Below, piece after piece: positions 10,901-19,902 of a stretch of 19,979 nt of DNA. A program made the position numbers and the translations under genes. Under the pieces are notes generated by a model, which was given only the letters and a program-made list of their open reading frames with translations, was not told where the DNA came from and did no database searches. Source of the DNA: Entrophospora sp. SA101 (lineage: Eukaryota; Glomeromycota; Glomeromycetes; Entrophosporales; Entrophosporaceae); the NCBI GenBank assembly GCA_958430865.1, contig CAUDNR010004425.1:25720-45698 (forward strand). Reading direction: 5' to 3'. Positions within the stretch are counted from its first letter, which is position 1. Each line of letters begins with the position of its first letter.

Positions 10901-11223
10901 TATATTTGGTAAGACATACATACATACATGCATGCATACATACATATCTATATGTTGCTATTACTATCATTATTTTTTATATTCAAAATTTAGAAATTTA
11001 CGGACAAGTAATTTGTCAGTCACCAAAAATTCAAGAGTTATTACAATCTTTAAAAGCAAAAGTCAAGAAAGAATTAGAAGTACAAAAAGAAATATTTAAA
11101 GTTATTGGATCATTAGAAATGTTATTTGCCAAAAACTCTATTGTATCTTCCACTACCACTACCGATAATGTTACCTCAGAAATCACCAATACTGCAACGC
11201 CAACACCAACAACGTCACAATGA
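7952..11223 (+). CDS. UTP15: UTP15, U3 snoRNP / UtpA WD40 protein
   Basis: Exons: 7952-8044, 8211-8435, 8533-8585, 8681-8807, 9671-9851, 9948-10168, 10267-10428, 10543-10647, 10728-10908 and 10994-11223. All junctions are GT-AG and the frame is open, giving 525 aa, close to the usual 510-520 aa of the family. Exon 1 has the typical RYWGKFK entry. WD words include VRVWD (about 148-152), IKLWD (about 191-195) and LNVWD (about 231-235), forming a beta-propeller. Residues from about 370 match the UTP15 C-terminal helical domain (KALDAVF, ELIYRDGLRQAL, and a last helix ending LFAKN). Known family role: t-UTP/UtpA part of the small-subunit processome, for rDNA transcription and early pre-18S processing in the nucleolus. 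Oddity: exons 2-4 occur twice (second set 8978-9202, 9300-9352, 9448-9574), so the mature mRNA depends on which copy is spliced in. Confidence 0.95.
8165..8931 (+). repeat. Tandem duplication in UTP15, copy 1
   Basis: A 767-bp unit: end of intron 1, exons 2, 3 and 4, intron 4 and the first 28 nt of exon 5. Copy 2 follows at 8932-9698, with AT (8932-8933) shared at the junction. The offset of 767 is constant with no indel. The one difference I found is C at 8688 against G at 9455, His versus Asp in exon 4. Confidence 0.97.
8932..9698 (+). repeat. Tandem duplication in UTP15, copy 2
   Basis: The second 767-bp unit, continuous on its right with intact exon 5 and the rest of UTP15. It keeps the intron 1 acceptor (cataaacaag) in front of exon 2', so the duplicated exons remain spliceable. 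Confidence 0.97.
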
Positions 11224-13224
11224 TTATAGCTGCAATAATTTAAATAAATAATTTTCCAATGATGATGAATATCAATTCTTTATTTATTTATTTTAATATA
11301 CAATTTTGATATTTTACTTTTTAAAAAATAAATAAAATATAAAAAATTTATATATTATATGCAAATATCATTGATATATTTCGGTTCTTTCAATCATAGG
11401 ATTCACAATACTATGATACTTTTCACTACAAGCATTAGGGCTTCTATCTCCAAATATTGTTGAAATTTTCTCCCAATTATTTCCATATAAATTGATTAAA
11501 TCGATTAACCTGTTTTCATCATAATCTGACCAAATTGTAGTGGTAACTTTATCGTTTTTTTCAACAGCAATTATTTTATCTTTTTGTTTTTTCTTTTTTT
11601 CATCATCATCATCATAATTTTCTTTTAAATATGATGCAAACTCTTTTTTATTTGATATTATTCGAGTTCTAATTGATGTTGGTGATTTACCTATAAAATA
11701 TGATGCTATTTTATCATAATCTGTACCATGTTCTTCAAGTAGACTCTTTAACATATTATCATCTTTTTTTGTCCATTTTTCAGATGTCGATGCAACAATA
11801 TCATTTGTATTCGTTATTTGAGGCAAAGAATCATGATTTGAATTATAAAATTCTATACATTCTATTTTTGACTTTTTCTCAAAATGTTTTGAAATCAATT
11901 TCCAATTTGTCCCAAATTCTTTTAAAAGTCCAACCAATTTGATGATCTCTTCTTCAGACCATTCTTTTTTTTTTAAAGACTTGGAAGTAATGAAATTCGG
12001 AAATCTATTTTTATTATTAGTAAAAAAATCTTTTATTTGTTTAACTGATTTGTTGCCCATCTGTTCTGATATTAATTCCCAATTTCTATTATATTTGTAA
12101 TAATATTTTTGAAATTTTATAACATCCATCACATCCCATTTTTTACTTAATTCTAATTCTGAATATATTTTTAATACAGAATAGTATTTTAAATAGCATC
12201 CACTCGGTGTTCTATCTTTCATCACTTTTGAAATGTCTTTCCATGATTTACCCAAATTTCTTAATTCAAACAATTTTATTATTTTATCAATTTTCCACCG
12301 TGTTGAATATTTACCACTACCTTTATCTTTTGAAATTTTTTTCTTGAGCTTGTTGCCACCGTCATCATTGTCTTGAAAAAGAGATATGTTTTTAGCTACA
12401 TATTGCTGAACTTCTGCTGAATTTCTATGTGGAAAAAATGGAATTATTTTATACCAATCAAAACCATATTTGGAAATTAGGTTTTTCAATAGTATTTTGT
12501 CTGATTTTGTCCATCGATGAGGTATAGTCGTGTATGGCGAGAAGCATAGTAATGGCGAGAATCCGGGTAATAATAAAGGAATTAATTCCCATCTGCCACA
12601 TTTTTCTCTGATTATATTAAATGCTTTGATCGCTTCTATCGGCCAACTATGTTTAACCAAAGCTGTGGTGTTTTTGTCAACTCCATCCCAAATGGTATAA
12701 TATTTTATTTCACATGCGTAAGGGGTTCTTCCAGGAAAATGTTCTGATATTCGTTGCCAATTCTGACCATGCTTTTCAACAAGGTCGCTTAACAATTTTT
12801 TTTCTTCATCTGTCCATGTACAAGATGTCACCATTATTTGTGCTAGATGTACTTCGCGCAATGCAGGTAGTTCATATATGTGTTTTGGTATAAATCTTGA
12901 TATGGCATCCGGCGTTCTTCCCAAAATGTATTTTGACATCACATCATAATCACGTCCATATTTTAATATCAACTCATTTAATAGCGCTATTTCACTATTT
13001 GACCACCTACTTGACCTAATGCTTTTTTCTGGGAATTTATATAACGCGGGAAATCTGTTTGGATTTTTTAATACAAAATATTCAATTTGCTTGATTGTTT
13101 TATGGGGTAAATGTTTTTGAATTACACTCCATCTACGTCCATGCCTATCTAACAGCTCATTTACAAGCTCAAACTCTTGCTTAGTCCAGCCAGGTATTAT
13201 TATTCCTTCATCAGGTATTTTACT
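10862..13224. repeat. 2363-bp tandem duplication, copy 1
   Basis: Runs from within UTP15 exon 9, through exon 10 and its 3' flank, and over the minus-strand Myb gene up to codon 66. It repeats at 13225-15587 with a constant offset of 2363. The encoded proteins are identical over the shared region. The junction at 13224/13225 shows no homology overlap. Confidence 0.97.
11243..11248 (+). terminator. Probable UTP15 poly-A signal
   Basis: AATAAA 20 nt after the UTP15 stop codon, in the 144-bp convergent spacer before the Myb gene's stop. Duplicated at 13606-13611. Confidence 0.5.
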
Positions 13225-13308
13225 TCCAAAGTACACAGAACTTTTAATCGATGTTGGAAATCTTATATTTGGTAAGACATACATACATACATGCATGCAT
13301 ACATACAT
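11368..13308 (-). pseudogene. Truncated chimeric copy of Myb/SANT-repeat gene
   Basis: This open frame of 646 codons shares its last 618 residues with the fuller copy at 13731-15782. The first 28 residues (MYVCMHVCMYV...) come from the antisense of the duplicated UTP15 intron 9 and exon 9, in frame only by chance. The first Myb-like repeat, the natural start and the natural promoter are missing, while ten repeats and the stop are intact. Lack of decay means the duplication is recent or is an assembly artefact. Expression would need a promoter within the UTP15 3' fragment. I call it a truncated duplicate. Confidence 0.85.
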
Positions 13309-13586
13309 ATCTATATGTTGCTATTACTATCATTATTTTTTATATTCAAAATTTAGAAATTTACGGACAAGTAATTTGTCAGTCACCAAAAATTCAAGAG
13401 TTATTACAATCTTTAAAAGCAAAAGTCAAGAAAGAATTAGAAGTACAAAAAGAAATATTTAAAGTTATTGGATCATTAGAAATGTTATTTGCCAAAAACT
13501 CTATTGTATCTTCCACTACCACTACCGATAATGTTACCTCAGAAATCACCAATACTGCAACGCCAACACCAACAACGTCACAATGA
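13225..13586 (+). pseudogene. UTP15 3' fragment from tandem duplication
   Basis: Carries 47 nt of exon 9 (13225-13271), intron 9 and all of exon 10 (13357-13586), identical to 10862-11223. Lacking every upstream exon and the WD40 part, it cannot encode UTP15. It lies between the two Myb copies and supplies the foreign N-terminus of the truncated one. Confidence 0.93.
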
Positions 13587-15587
13587 TTATAGCTGCAATA
13601 ATTTAAATAAATAATTTTCCAATGATGATGAATATCAATTCTTTATTTATTTATTTTAATATACAATTTTGATATTTTACTTTTTAAAAAATAAATAAAA
13701 TATAAAAAATTTATATATTATATGCAAATATCATTGATATATTTCGGTTCTTTCAATCATAGGATTCACAATACTATGATACTTTTCACTACAAGCATTA
13801 GGGCTTCTATCTCCAAATATTGTTGAAATTTTCTCCCAATTATTTCCATATAAATTGATTAAATCGATTAACCTGTTTTCATCATAATCTGACCAAATTG
13901 TAGTGGTAACTTTATCGTTTTTTTCAACAGCAATTATTTTATCTTTTTGTTTTTTCTTTTTTTCATCATCATCATCATAATTTTCTTTTAAATATGATGC
14001 AAACTCTTTTTTATTTGATATTATTCGAGTTCTAATTGATGTTGGTGATTTACCTATAAAATATGATGCTATTTTATCATAATCTGTACCATGTTCTTCA
14101 AGTAGACTCTTTAACATATTATCATCTTTTTTTGTCCATTTTTCAGATGTCGATGCAACAATATCATTTGTATTCGTTATTTGAGGCAAAGAATCATGAT
14201 TTGAATTATAAAATTCTATACATTCTATTTTTGACTTTTTCTCAAAATGTTTTGAAATCAATTTCCAATTTGTCCCAAATTCTTTTAAAAGTCCAACCAA
14301 TTTGATGATCTCTTCTTCAGACCATTCTTTTTTTTTTAAAGACTTGGAAGTAATGAAATTCGGAAATCTATTTTTATTATTAGTAAAAAAATCTTTTATT
14401 TGTTTAACTGATTTGTTGCCCATCTGTTCTGATATTAATTCCCAATTTCTATTATATTTGTAATAATATTTTTGAAATTTTATAACATCCATCACATCCC
14501 ATTTTTTACTTAATTCTAATTCTGAATATATTTTTAATACAGAATAGTATTTTAAATAGCATCCACTCGGTGTTCTATCTTTCATCACTTTTGAAATGTC
14601 TTTCCATGATTTACCCAAATTTCTTAATTCAAACAATTTTATTATTTTATCAATTTTCCACCGTGTTGAATATTTACCACTACCTTTATCTTTTGAAATT
14701 TTTTTCTTGAGCTTGTTGCCACCGTCATCATTGTCTTGAAAAAGAGATATGTTTTTAGCTACATATTGCTGAACTTCTGCTGAATTTCTATGTGGAAAAA
14801 ATGGAATTATTTTATACCAATCAAAACCATATTTGGAAATTAGGTTTTTCAATAGTATTTTGTCTGATTTTGTCCATCGATGAGGTATAGTCGTGTATGG
14901 CGAGAAGCATAGTAATGGCGAGAATCCGGGTAATAATAAAGGAATTAATTCCCATCTGCCACATTTTTCTCTGATTATATTAAATGCTTTGATCGCTTCT
15001 ATCGGCCAACTATGTTTAACCAAAGCTGTGGTGTTTTTGTCAACTCCATCCCAAATGGTATAATATTTTATTTCACATGCGTAAGGGGTTCTTCCAGGAA
15101 AATGTTCTGATATTCGTTGCCAATTCTGACCATGCTTTTCAACAAGGTCGCTTAACAATTTTTTTTCTTCATCTGTCCATGTACAAGATGTCACCATTAT
15201 TTGTGCTAGATGTACTTCGCGCAATGCAGGTAGTTCATATATGTGTTTTGGTATAAATCTTGATATGGCATCCGGCGTTCTTCCCAAAATGTATTTTGAC
15301 ATCACATCATAATCACGTCCATATTTTAATATCAACTCATTTAATAGCGCTATTTCACTATTTGACCACCTACTTGACCTAATGCTTTTTTCTGGGAATT
15401 TATATAACGCGGGAAATCTGTTTGGATTTTTTAATACAAAATATTCAATTTGCTTGATTGTTTTATGGGGTAAATGTTTTTGAATTACACTCCATCTACG
15501 TCCATGCCTATCTAACAGCTCATTTACAAGCTCAAACTCTTGCTTAGTCCAGCCAGGTATTATTATTCCTTCATCAGGTATTTTACT
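13225..15587. repeat. 2363-bp tandem duplication, copy 2
   Basis: The second unit. Its right end at 15587 continues into the natural 5' part of the Myb gene, so on the right side this copy is the ancestral arrangement, whereas copy 1 is ancestral on its left side (full UTP15). Confidence 0.97.
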
Positions 15588-15782
15588 CAATGCTGTTCTT
15601 TGTTCACTTTTAGCAATAATTGGTTCAAATTTGTTGGGTAATAATTCTTGATATTTTTTTAAACATTCCAACGGCGTTTTATTTTTTATAATGCCTGAAA
15701 TTTTATTCCAATCTTGTCCATGTTTCTCAACAAGTTTTTTTAAAAATATTAAGTCTAGTTTTGAAAAAATTTTCATGATCAT
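13731..15782 (-). CDS. Myb/SANT-like eleven-repeat protein
   Basis: A 683-codon intronless frame. I count about eleven Myb/SANT-like helix-turn-helix repeats of 45-50 residues, starting near 6, 78, 139, 202, 259, 303, 375, 428, 487, 549 and 630. Each has the pattern W-(S/T)-x2-E/D...L...G-x2-W/Y-x2-I, then a third helix after a (R/K)-(T/S)-P turn. The first repeat has Phe where Trp is usual and the fifth is degenerate. A Lys/Asp-rich linker precedes the last repeat. SANT/Myb domains bind DNA or histone tails; SNAPC4 and BAS1 are relatives with fewer repeats, but I cannot assign orthology. Upstream of ATG 15782 the frame stays open for 11 codons to TAA 15816-15818. An AG just inside (ctaag) could be an acceptor, so a 5' exon is possible. 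It is convergent with UTP15. Confidence 0.88.
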   Translation of the reverse strand: MIMKIFSKLDLIFLKKLVEKHGQDWNKISGIIKNKTPLECLKKYQELLPNKFEPIIAKSEQRTALSKIPDEGIIIPGWTKQEFELVNELLDRHGRRWSVIQKHLPHKTIKQIEYFVLKNPNRFPALYKFPEKSIRSSRWSNSEIALLNELILKYGRDYDVMSKYILGRTPDAISRFIPKHIYELPALREVHLAQIMVTSCTWTDEEKKLLSDLVEKHGQNWQRISEHFPGRTPYACEIKYYTIWDGVDKNTTALVKHSWPIEAIKAFNIIREKCGRWELIPLLLPGFSPLLCFSPYTTIPHRWTKSDKILLKNLISKYGFDWYKIIPFFPHRNSAEVQQYVAKNISLFQDNDDGGNKLKKKISKDKGSGKYSTRWKIDKIIKLFELRNLGKSWKDISKVMKDRTPSGCYLKYYSVLKIYSELELSKKWDVMDVIKFQKYYYKYNRNWELISEQMGNKSVKQIKDFFTNNKNRFPNFITSKSLKKKEWSEEEIIKLVGLLKEFGTNWKLISKHFEKKSKIECIEFYNSNHDSLPQITNTNDIVASTSEKWTKKDDNMLKSLLEEHGTDYDKIASYFIGKSPTSIRTRIISNKKEFASYLKENYDDDDEKKKKQKDKIIAVEKNDKVTTTIWSDYDENRLIDLINLYGNNWEKISTIFGDRSPNACSEKYHSIVNPMIERTEIYQ

Positions 15783-16355
15783 CGACTTTTTGAGCAGGGA
15801 TGAACAGGGATAATCTTAGCATGGTTAAAAATCCTTTTATGTTTCTGTTTTGGTCGATCAAGGTGATACAAACTTTCTATTACAGTGATTGATTTTCATA
15901 ACATTATAACCTTGTGATGGCATATACATTTTACAAAGTTTATGGCATACTAACAATGTAATTTGTTATTTATTTTTATAGGACCAACATAACTATAAGT
16001 TTTTTCTTAAAATAATTAGTAAATTTGAAAAAAAAGATCTACAAATATTGAAATTAAATGTAAGTATAAATTCTATGGCCTTGAATCCTATATCTTCACA
16101 CATAAAATTCTTATTATTTTCCCATTTTAGAAATAGGATATTGAAAAATGGTCTTGGGTCATTAACCATTTTTCAGCTCAAGTAAAACTCCAAAACATAA
16201 TTCCACAAGTAAATCTAGAAGAATTACTAGATTATAATAATCCATTGGCTTCATCAATAATCTACACTTCAGAATAATGGTTGAAAGATTCACTTGAAAA
16301 ATTTGAGCAGGAGAAGTTATCTGATGTATCCAACTGTGCTATCAACAGTCCAGAC

Positions 16356-16525
16356 TAAGGGTTCTGGTCGAAACTGCTTCTATTAGTAGCCGAAATTGCC
16401 CAAATACTTTGGGCAAAAATTATTTTTTTATAAGCCCAACCTACTTTTTGTTATTAGTTGAAATTGGGTGAAATTATTTTAAAAGTTGCTTGGCTTTGAG
16501 AAAACAGTTTGGACCAGAAACCTTA
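16356..16525. mobile_element. hAT-type MITE, 170 bp
   Basis: The ends are 21-bp inverted repeats with two mismatches (left TAAGGGTTCTGGTCGAAACT plus G; right, reversed, TAAGGTTTCTGGTCCAAACT plus G). An exact 8-bp duplication GTCCAGAC flanks it at 16348-16355 and 16526-16533. There is no coding capacity. An 8-bp target duplication is the mark of the hAT superfamily. With one target copy removed, the host exon reads through (NSPD joined to YRSLMSRQDMKKL), so the insertion is younger than the exon. Confidence 0.85.
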
Positions 16526-17193
16526 GTCCAGACTACAGATCTCTTATGAGTAGACAGGACATGAAGAAACTAGTGAATCATTTGTATGTTTTTATATATA
16601 TATGGTACTTATACAACAGAAACTGATCCTAATTGATAACATATTTATATGCAATTTAGTAAATGTTTAAGGAAAAACCAGGAATATCTAGAAGAGGACT
16701 GTGAATTGAATGAAGGAACTTGGGAGGCTCATTGTGTGACAATACCATTCAACATTGCTAGTAGAAACATTACTCAATTAAAATTAATAATGTAAAGTGA
16801 TAATTGTTTACTTGTATAATTTTTATTTACCAATAATTTTTAACTAAAAGTTTTTTTCCTATTTAAATAATAAATCTGAAAAGGCTAGCAGAAGCTCAAA
16901 AAGAAGAAGAAATGAAATTCATAGTGATAATGAGCAAGAAAATAATGTGATGGGAAAAAAGGTAAGTCTTGGTAAATTTTTTTATTAAAAAAAAAATCAT
17001 AATAATTTGTTATTTTATTGAAATATATTAGTACATTATATTATATATATTTATATATATACAAAATTTAAAAAAGGATTGATTAATTTATTTTTTATGT
17101 ATTTGCATCTATATGTTACTATATTAAATAAACAAACATATTTGCAGATTTTAGTCAAAAAGGATTTAGATACTGTGAACAAGTAAAATAGTA

Positions 17194-17254
17194 TGGAGAT
17201 TGTTATTTCTCACTAGTGGTGATCATTGCCATGCGTGAGAAATAACAATCTCCA
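17194..17254. mobile_element. 61-bp palindromic element (mini-MITE)
   Basis: A 19-bp perfect inverted repeat (TGGAGATTGTTATTTCTCA) surrounds a 23-nt loop. Direct repeats AAATAGTA at 17186-17193 and 17254-17261 flank it (8 bp if the terminal A is shared, 7 bp otherwise). There is no coding capacity. As RNA it would fold into a strong hairpin. Confidence 0.75.
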
Positions 17255-17639
17255 AATAGTACTGCTTCCTTTCAATGTAATAAAAATTAATAAAAATAAC
17301 AGGACATTTTGGCCAAATTTACCTCTAATTCTAAATGTTCAAAATCATCCACTAACTGTTTTTAGAAGAGCTAATTTTAGTTACTGTTTAAACTAACAAC
17401 TCATCACCAAGTGATGAAGAAATGTCAAAATACTTTCCAACATCACCCATTGTAATTAGAAAAAACAATTTTTTTTTAGAATAACATTGAACAACATAGA
17501 GGAGATTAAAAACTTAGAAAAAAAAATAGATGAGTTAGAAACTAGCCTTGAAGGAGAGAAAGAAAAGGTTGACTGTCATTTAAAGCTCTGGAAGTAGCCC
17601 AAGAATGAAGAGAAAGACAATTAGCTGAATACTTAGAAC

Positions 17640-17781
17640 TATACATGAAGTCAAAATTAAACCCCAAAGTCGAAATGTTTCAACTTGAGGAAACTACATA
17701 GTAAAAATCAGTTTCGACCTTATTTTGATCCTATTTCGACCAGATCTGCAAATGGTTGAAATAGTTTCGACTTCATGTATA
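17640..17781. mobile_element. hAT-type MITE, 142 bp
   Basis: The termini TATACATGAAGTC are perfect for 13 bp and extend to 17 with one mismatch. The exact 8-bp duplication CTTAGAAC lies at 17632-17639 and 17782-17789. The interior repeats TTTCGAC several times. Its 11-mer CAGTTTCGACC (from 17709) is the reverse complement of the inner terminal repeat of the 170-bp element, so the two may be related. Removing it restores AEYLEQLKTVKNQEI across the site. Confidence 0.85.
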
Positions 17782-18288
17782 CTTAGAACAGTTAAAGACA
17801 GTCAAGAATCAGGAAATACAAGGTATTCTTTTGGCTATACAAGGCAAGGGAAATGAATTGCAATCAATTAAGCAAGAAATCAACCAACAAGCCCAAGAAA
17901 TTCAACAGTTAAAACAAGAATTATATTTAGCCAATAAATCTTTACCAGCATTACCAAGGAAAAAGAACAAATTACAAAGAATTACAAAAAAGATATGTAA
18001 GAAAATTCACTTAAAAGAGAAACCAGAGAAAATAGTTGGAGTAAAACCCAAGGAAGCCAAACTAAGGATACCGGCTGCAACTTTTGATGATGGTTGCTAC
18101 CACCTTTACGACCATTTTGTTTCCTTTTTTGGATTGCGACATGGAACACTAAGCCAAACCAATTCACACAAATTCTCTTTTGTCAAATCTATTTTTAACT
18201 TCTTTAATCTTTAAGAGATAGTATAATATGCTCACCTATACTGATAAATAAACCCAAGTAAATTATTTTTCTTCTGATTTTCTTTTCT

Positions 18289-18690
18289 TTATAAGTTCTG
18301 TGCTAATTTTCTTTTATCAGTTATAATTTTTCTTTCTTCTTGGTAAATTTCATAGGTAATCCTTTCTTTTCTTAGATAAGCTTCAATTGTTTGAGTATCA
18401 TTTATTTTGAAAACATAAGGTGTGATCTTTTCTCCTTGTTCTTTCTTCAAAACACTTCTAATGGTGCTGTTCCATGGTGGATCTGATGTAAATGAGTTTC
18501 ATATTAATTATTTTTATATAGGGATAGTTCTATATATCATTTAAGATAGCAAATGGGATATTAACTATGATCGCATTACAAATGACTAAATTTTGATCTC
18601 TGAAATTCTTGGTTATACCAATGTTCACTTTGTCTGGTTTTGTTGCAGCATGCCCCATATATTCTAAATTATAAATCAATACTATAGAAT
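18289..18690 (-). pseudogene. Minus-strand coding remnant, unrecognised
   Basis: Two open stretches look coding on the minus strand. 18690-18530 starts after an acceptor-like ttttag and reads SIVLIYNLEYMGHAATKPDK... through NAIIVNIPFAILNDI to TAG. 18498-18289, after an acceptor-like catttacatcag, reads DPPWNSTIRSVLKKEQGEKI and later RKERITYEIYQEERK to TAA. Neither has a good ATG. The NAIIVNIPFAIL wording is loosely like the flap/end of retrotransposon aspartic proteases, so a decayed gag-pol fragment is one possibility, at low certainty. Confidence 0.4.
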
Positions 18691-18700
18691 CTAAAATAAA

Positions 18701-18750
18701 TTGAATTAACTATGCCAGATTCCAAACAAGTTGAATTAACTATACCAGAT
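18701..18750. repeat. 30-bp-period direct repeat
   Basis: TTGAATTAACTATRCCAGAT occurs at 18701-18720 and 18731-18750 with one mismatch. On the plus strand it encodes repeating ELT(M/I)PD, so it might be a fragment of a repeat protein. Confidence 0.75.
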
Positions 18751-19372
18751 GATTTTATGAATAAACTTCATTCATCACATTAGTTTTTTTATTATTATAA
18801 GGAAGTGTTATATGGTGAACAAATACCTCTTATTATTATTATCAAAAAATTTTTTTTTAATGATTGTATGCTATCTATTTTAAATTAAAGCAAATCCTCC
18901 TTGTAGTTTAACCTGATTGAAGTGACCTATCATCATGCCTCTTAGTATTTATTTATAATTTTATTAATATTTTTATATTCACATTTATATATACTGTTTT
19001 AACATTTTTATCATCTATAAACACTACAAATAATAATAATAAAAATTGTGAGATGAAAATCTGTGTCCCACAGTAAATCTCAATATTTTATTTATAATAA
19101 TATAATGTTAATACAATTTCTTCCAATTTATTTATACTAAATCATAACAACAATTTCCGTGAATTGTATATTCATGCTTTACTCTCAAAACCATCTTTCA
19201 CTATCATTAAACAATTCCTTATTACTAAACAATATTTTTAGATTTTGTACTATATATCCTGATCACATTTTTTAGTGGGCTCCCTTCTAGCTGTTTTCCT
19301 CTTTACTACCAAGTCAGGTACATATCCAAAACTACTAAATAAAATTCATTAAATATCACCTAAGGCTCAGAA

Positions 19373-19462
19373 CAAATCAAATCAAATCGAATTTTAGAGC
19401 GATTTGATTTGATTTGATTTGATTTGATTCATGACTCAATTCAAATCAATTCAAATCAAACT
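19373..19462. repeat. Pentanucleotide CAAAT/ATTTG inverted array
   Basis: CAAATCAAATCAAATC (19373-19388) is followed after 12 nt by GATTTG repeats (19401-19429), then by the inverted orientation again (TCAAATCAATTCAAATCAAA). A perfect 16-bp stem is possible. Confidence 0.9.
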
Positions 19463-19902
19463 GGATTCCTAAATTTTTCTTAATGTCATATTAAATACAG
19501 TGAATCTCAATGTAGTGTACCTCAATTTAATTGATAATAATAGATTGAGGTTTAATGATAATAACAATAAAATTCTTCTCAATATAATGGATTTCTTGAT
19601 ATAGTCACAAAGGATAGACAGGAAACATAATAATAAGAAAAATTTTATATGTTTTTATATGGGAAGCAAAAATAACTTTTATTTTAAAATTAACATAATA
19701 AAGTACTCAACTACATATTCAACCCTGTTAATCTGAAAAGCCCTGTTAAACCAAATAAACAGTAAAACCACTCTATTAAACCAAATTTGTTGAACCAAAA
19801 TGCTAATTTTAAACAGAACAACATGGCCCTATAAATTATTTTAATTTCCTATATCTTTTTCTTTTTTGAAAATAATTGAAATTTCAATTTTTAATAATGA
19901 CA

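Larger units (their letters stand above)
15982..18214 (+). pseudogene. Decayed multi-exon gene, coiled-coil C-terminus
   Basis: I do not recognise the product. Exon-like pieces with agreeing phases: 15982-16059 (DQHNYKFFLKIISKFEKK...), 16137-16583 (DIEKWSWVINHF...), 16660-16791 (KCLRKNQEYLEED...), 16889-16961 (RSSKRRRNEIHSDNE...) and 17148-17186. Later stretches read SPSDEEMSKYFPTSP (about 17404), a Glu/Lys heptad-like region (about 17480-17580), then 17600-18214 ending KSIFNFFNL before TAA. The part at about 17840-17990 (QEINQQAQEIQQLKQEL) is coiled-coil-like. Damage: in-frame TAA 16275-16277, stops in the second half (TAA 17184-17186, TGA at about 17614), frameshifts near 17480 and 17580, and two element insertions inside exons (16356, 17640). 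A basic KRRR suggests nuclear location. It may be a dead member of a family that is live elsewhere. Confidence 0.6.

Noticed and set aside
10912..10947. CATA/TGCA repeat in UTP15 intron 9 as a recombination hotspot
   Set aside because: The duplication breakpoints lie outside it, at 10862 and 13224.
11700..14305. 80-codon plus-strand frames at 11700-11942 and 14063-14305
   Set aside because: Antisense shadows of the two Myb/SANT gene copies.
17982..18167. 61-codon minus-strand frame
   Set aside because: Antisense of the coiled-coil pseudogene's last exon.
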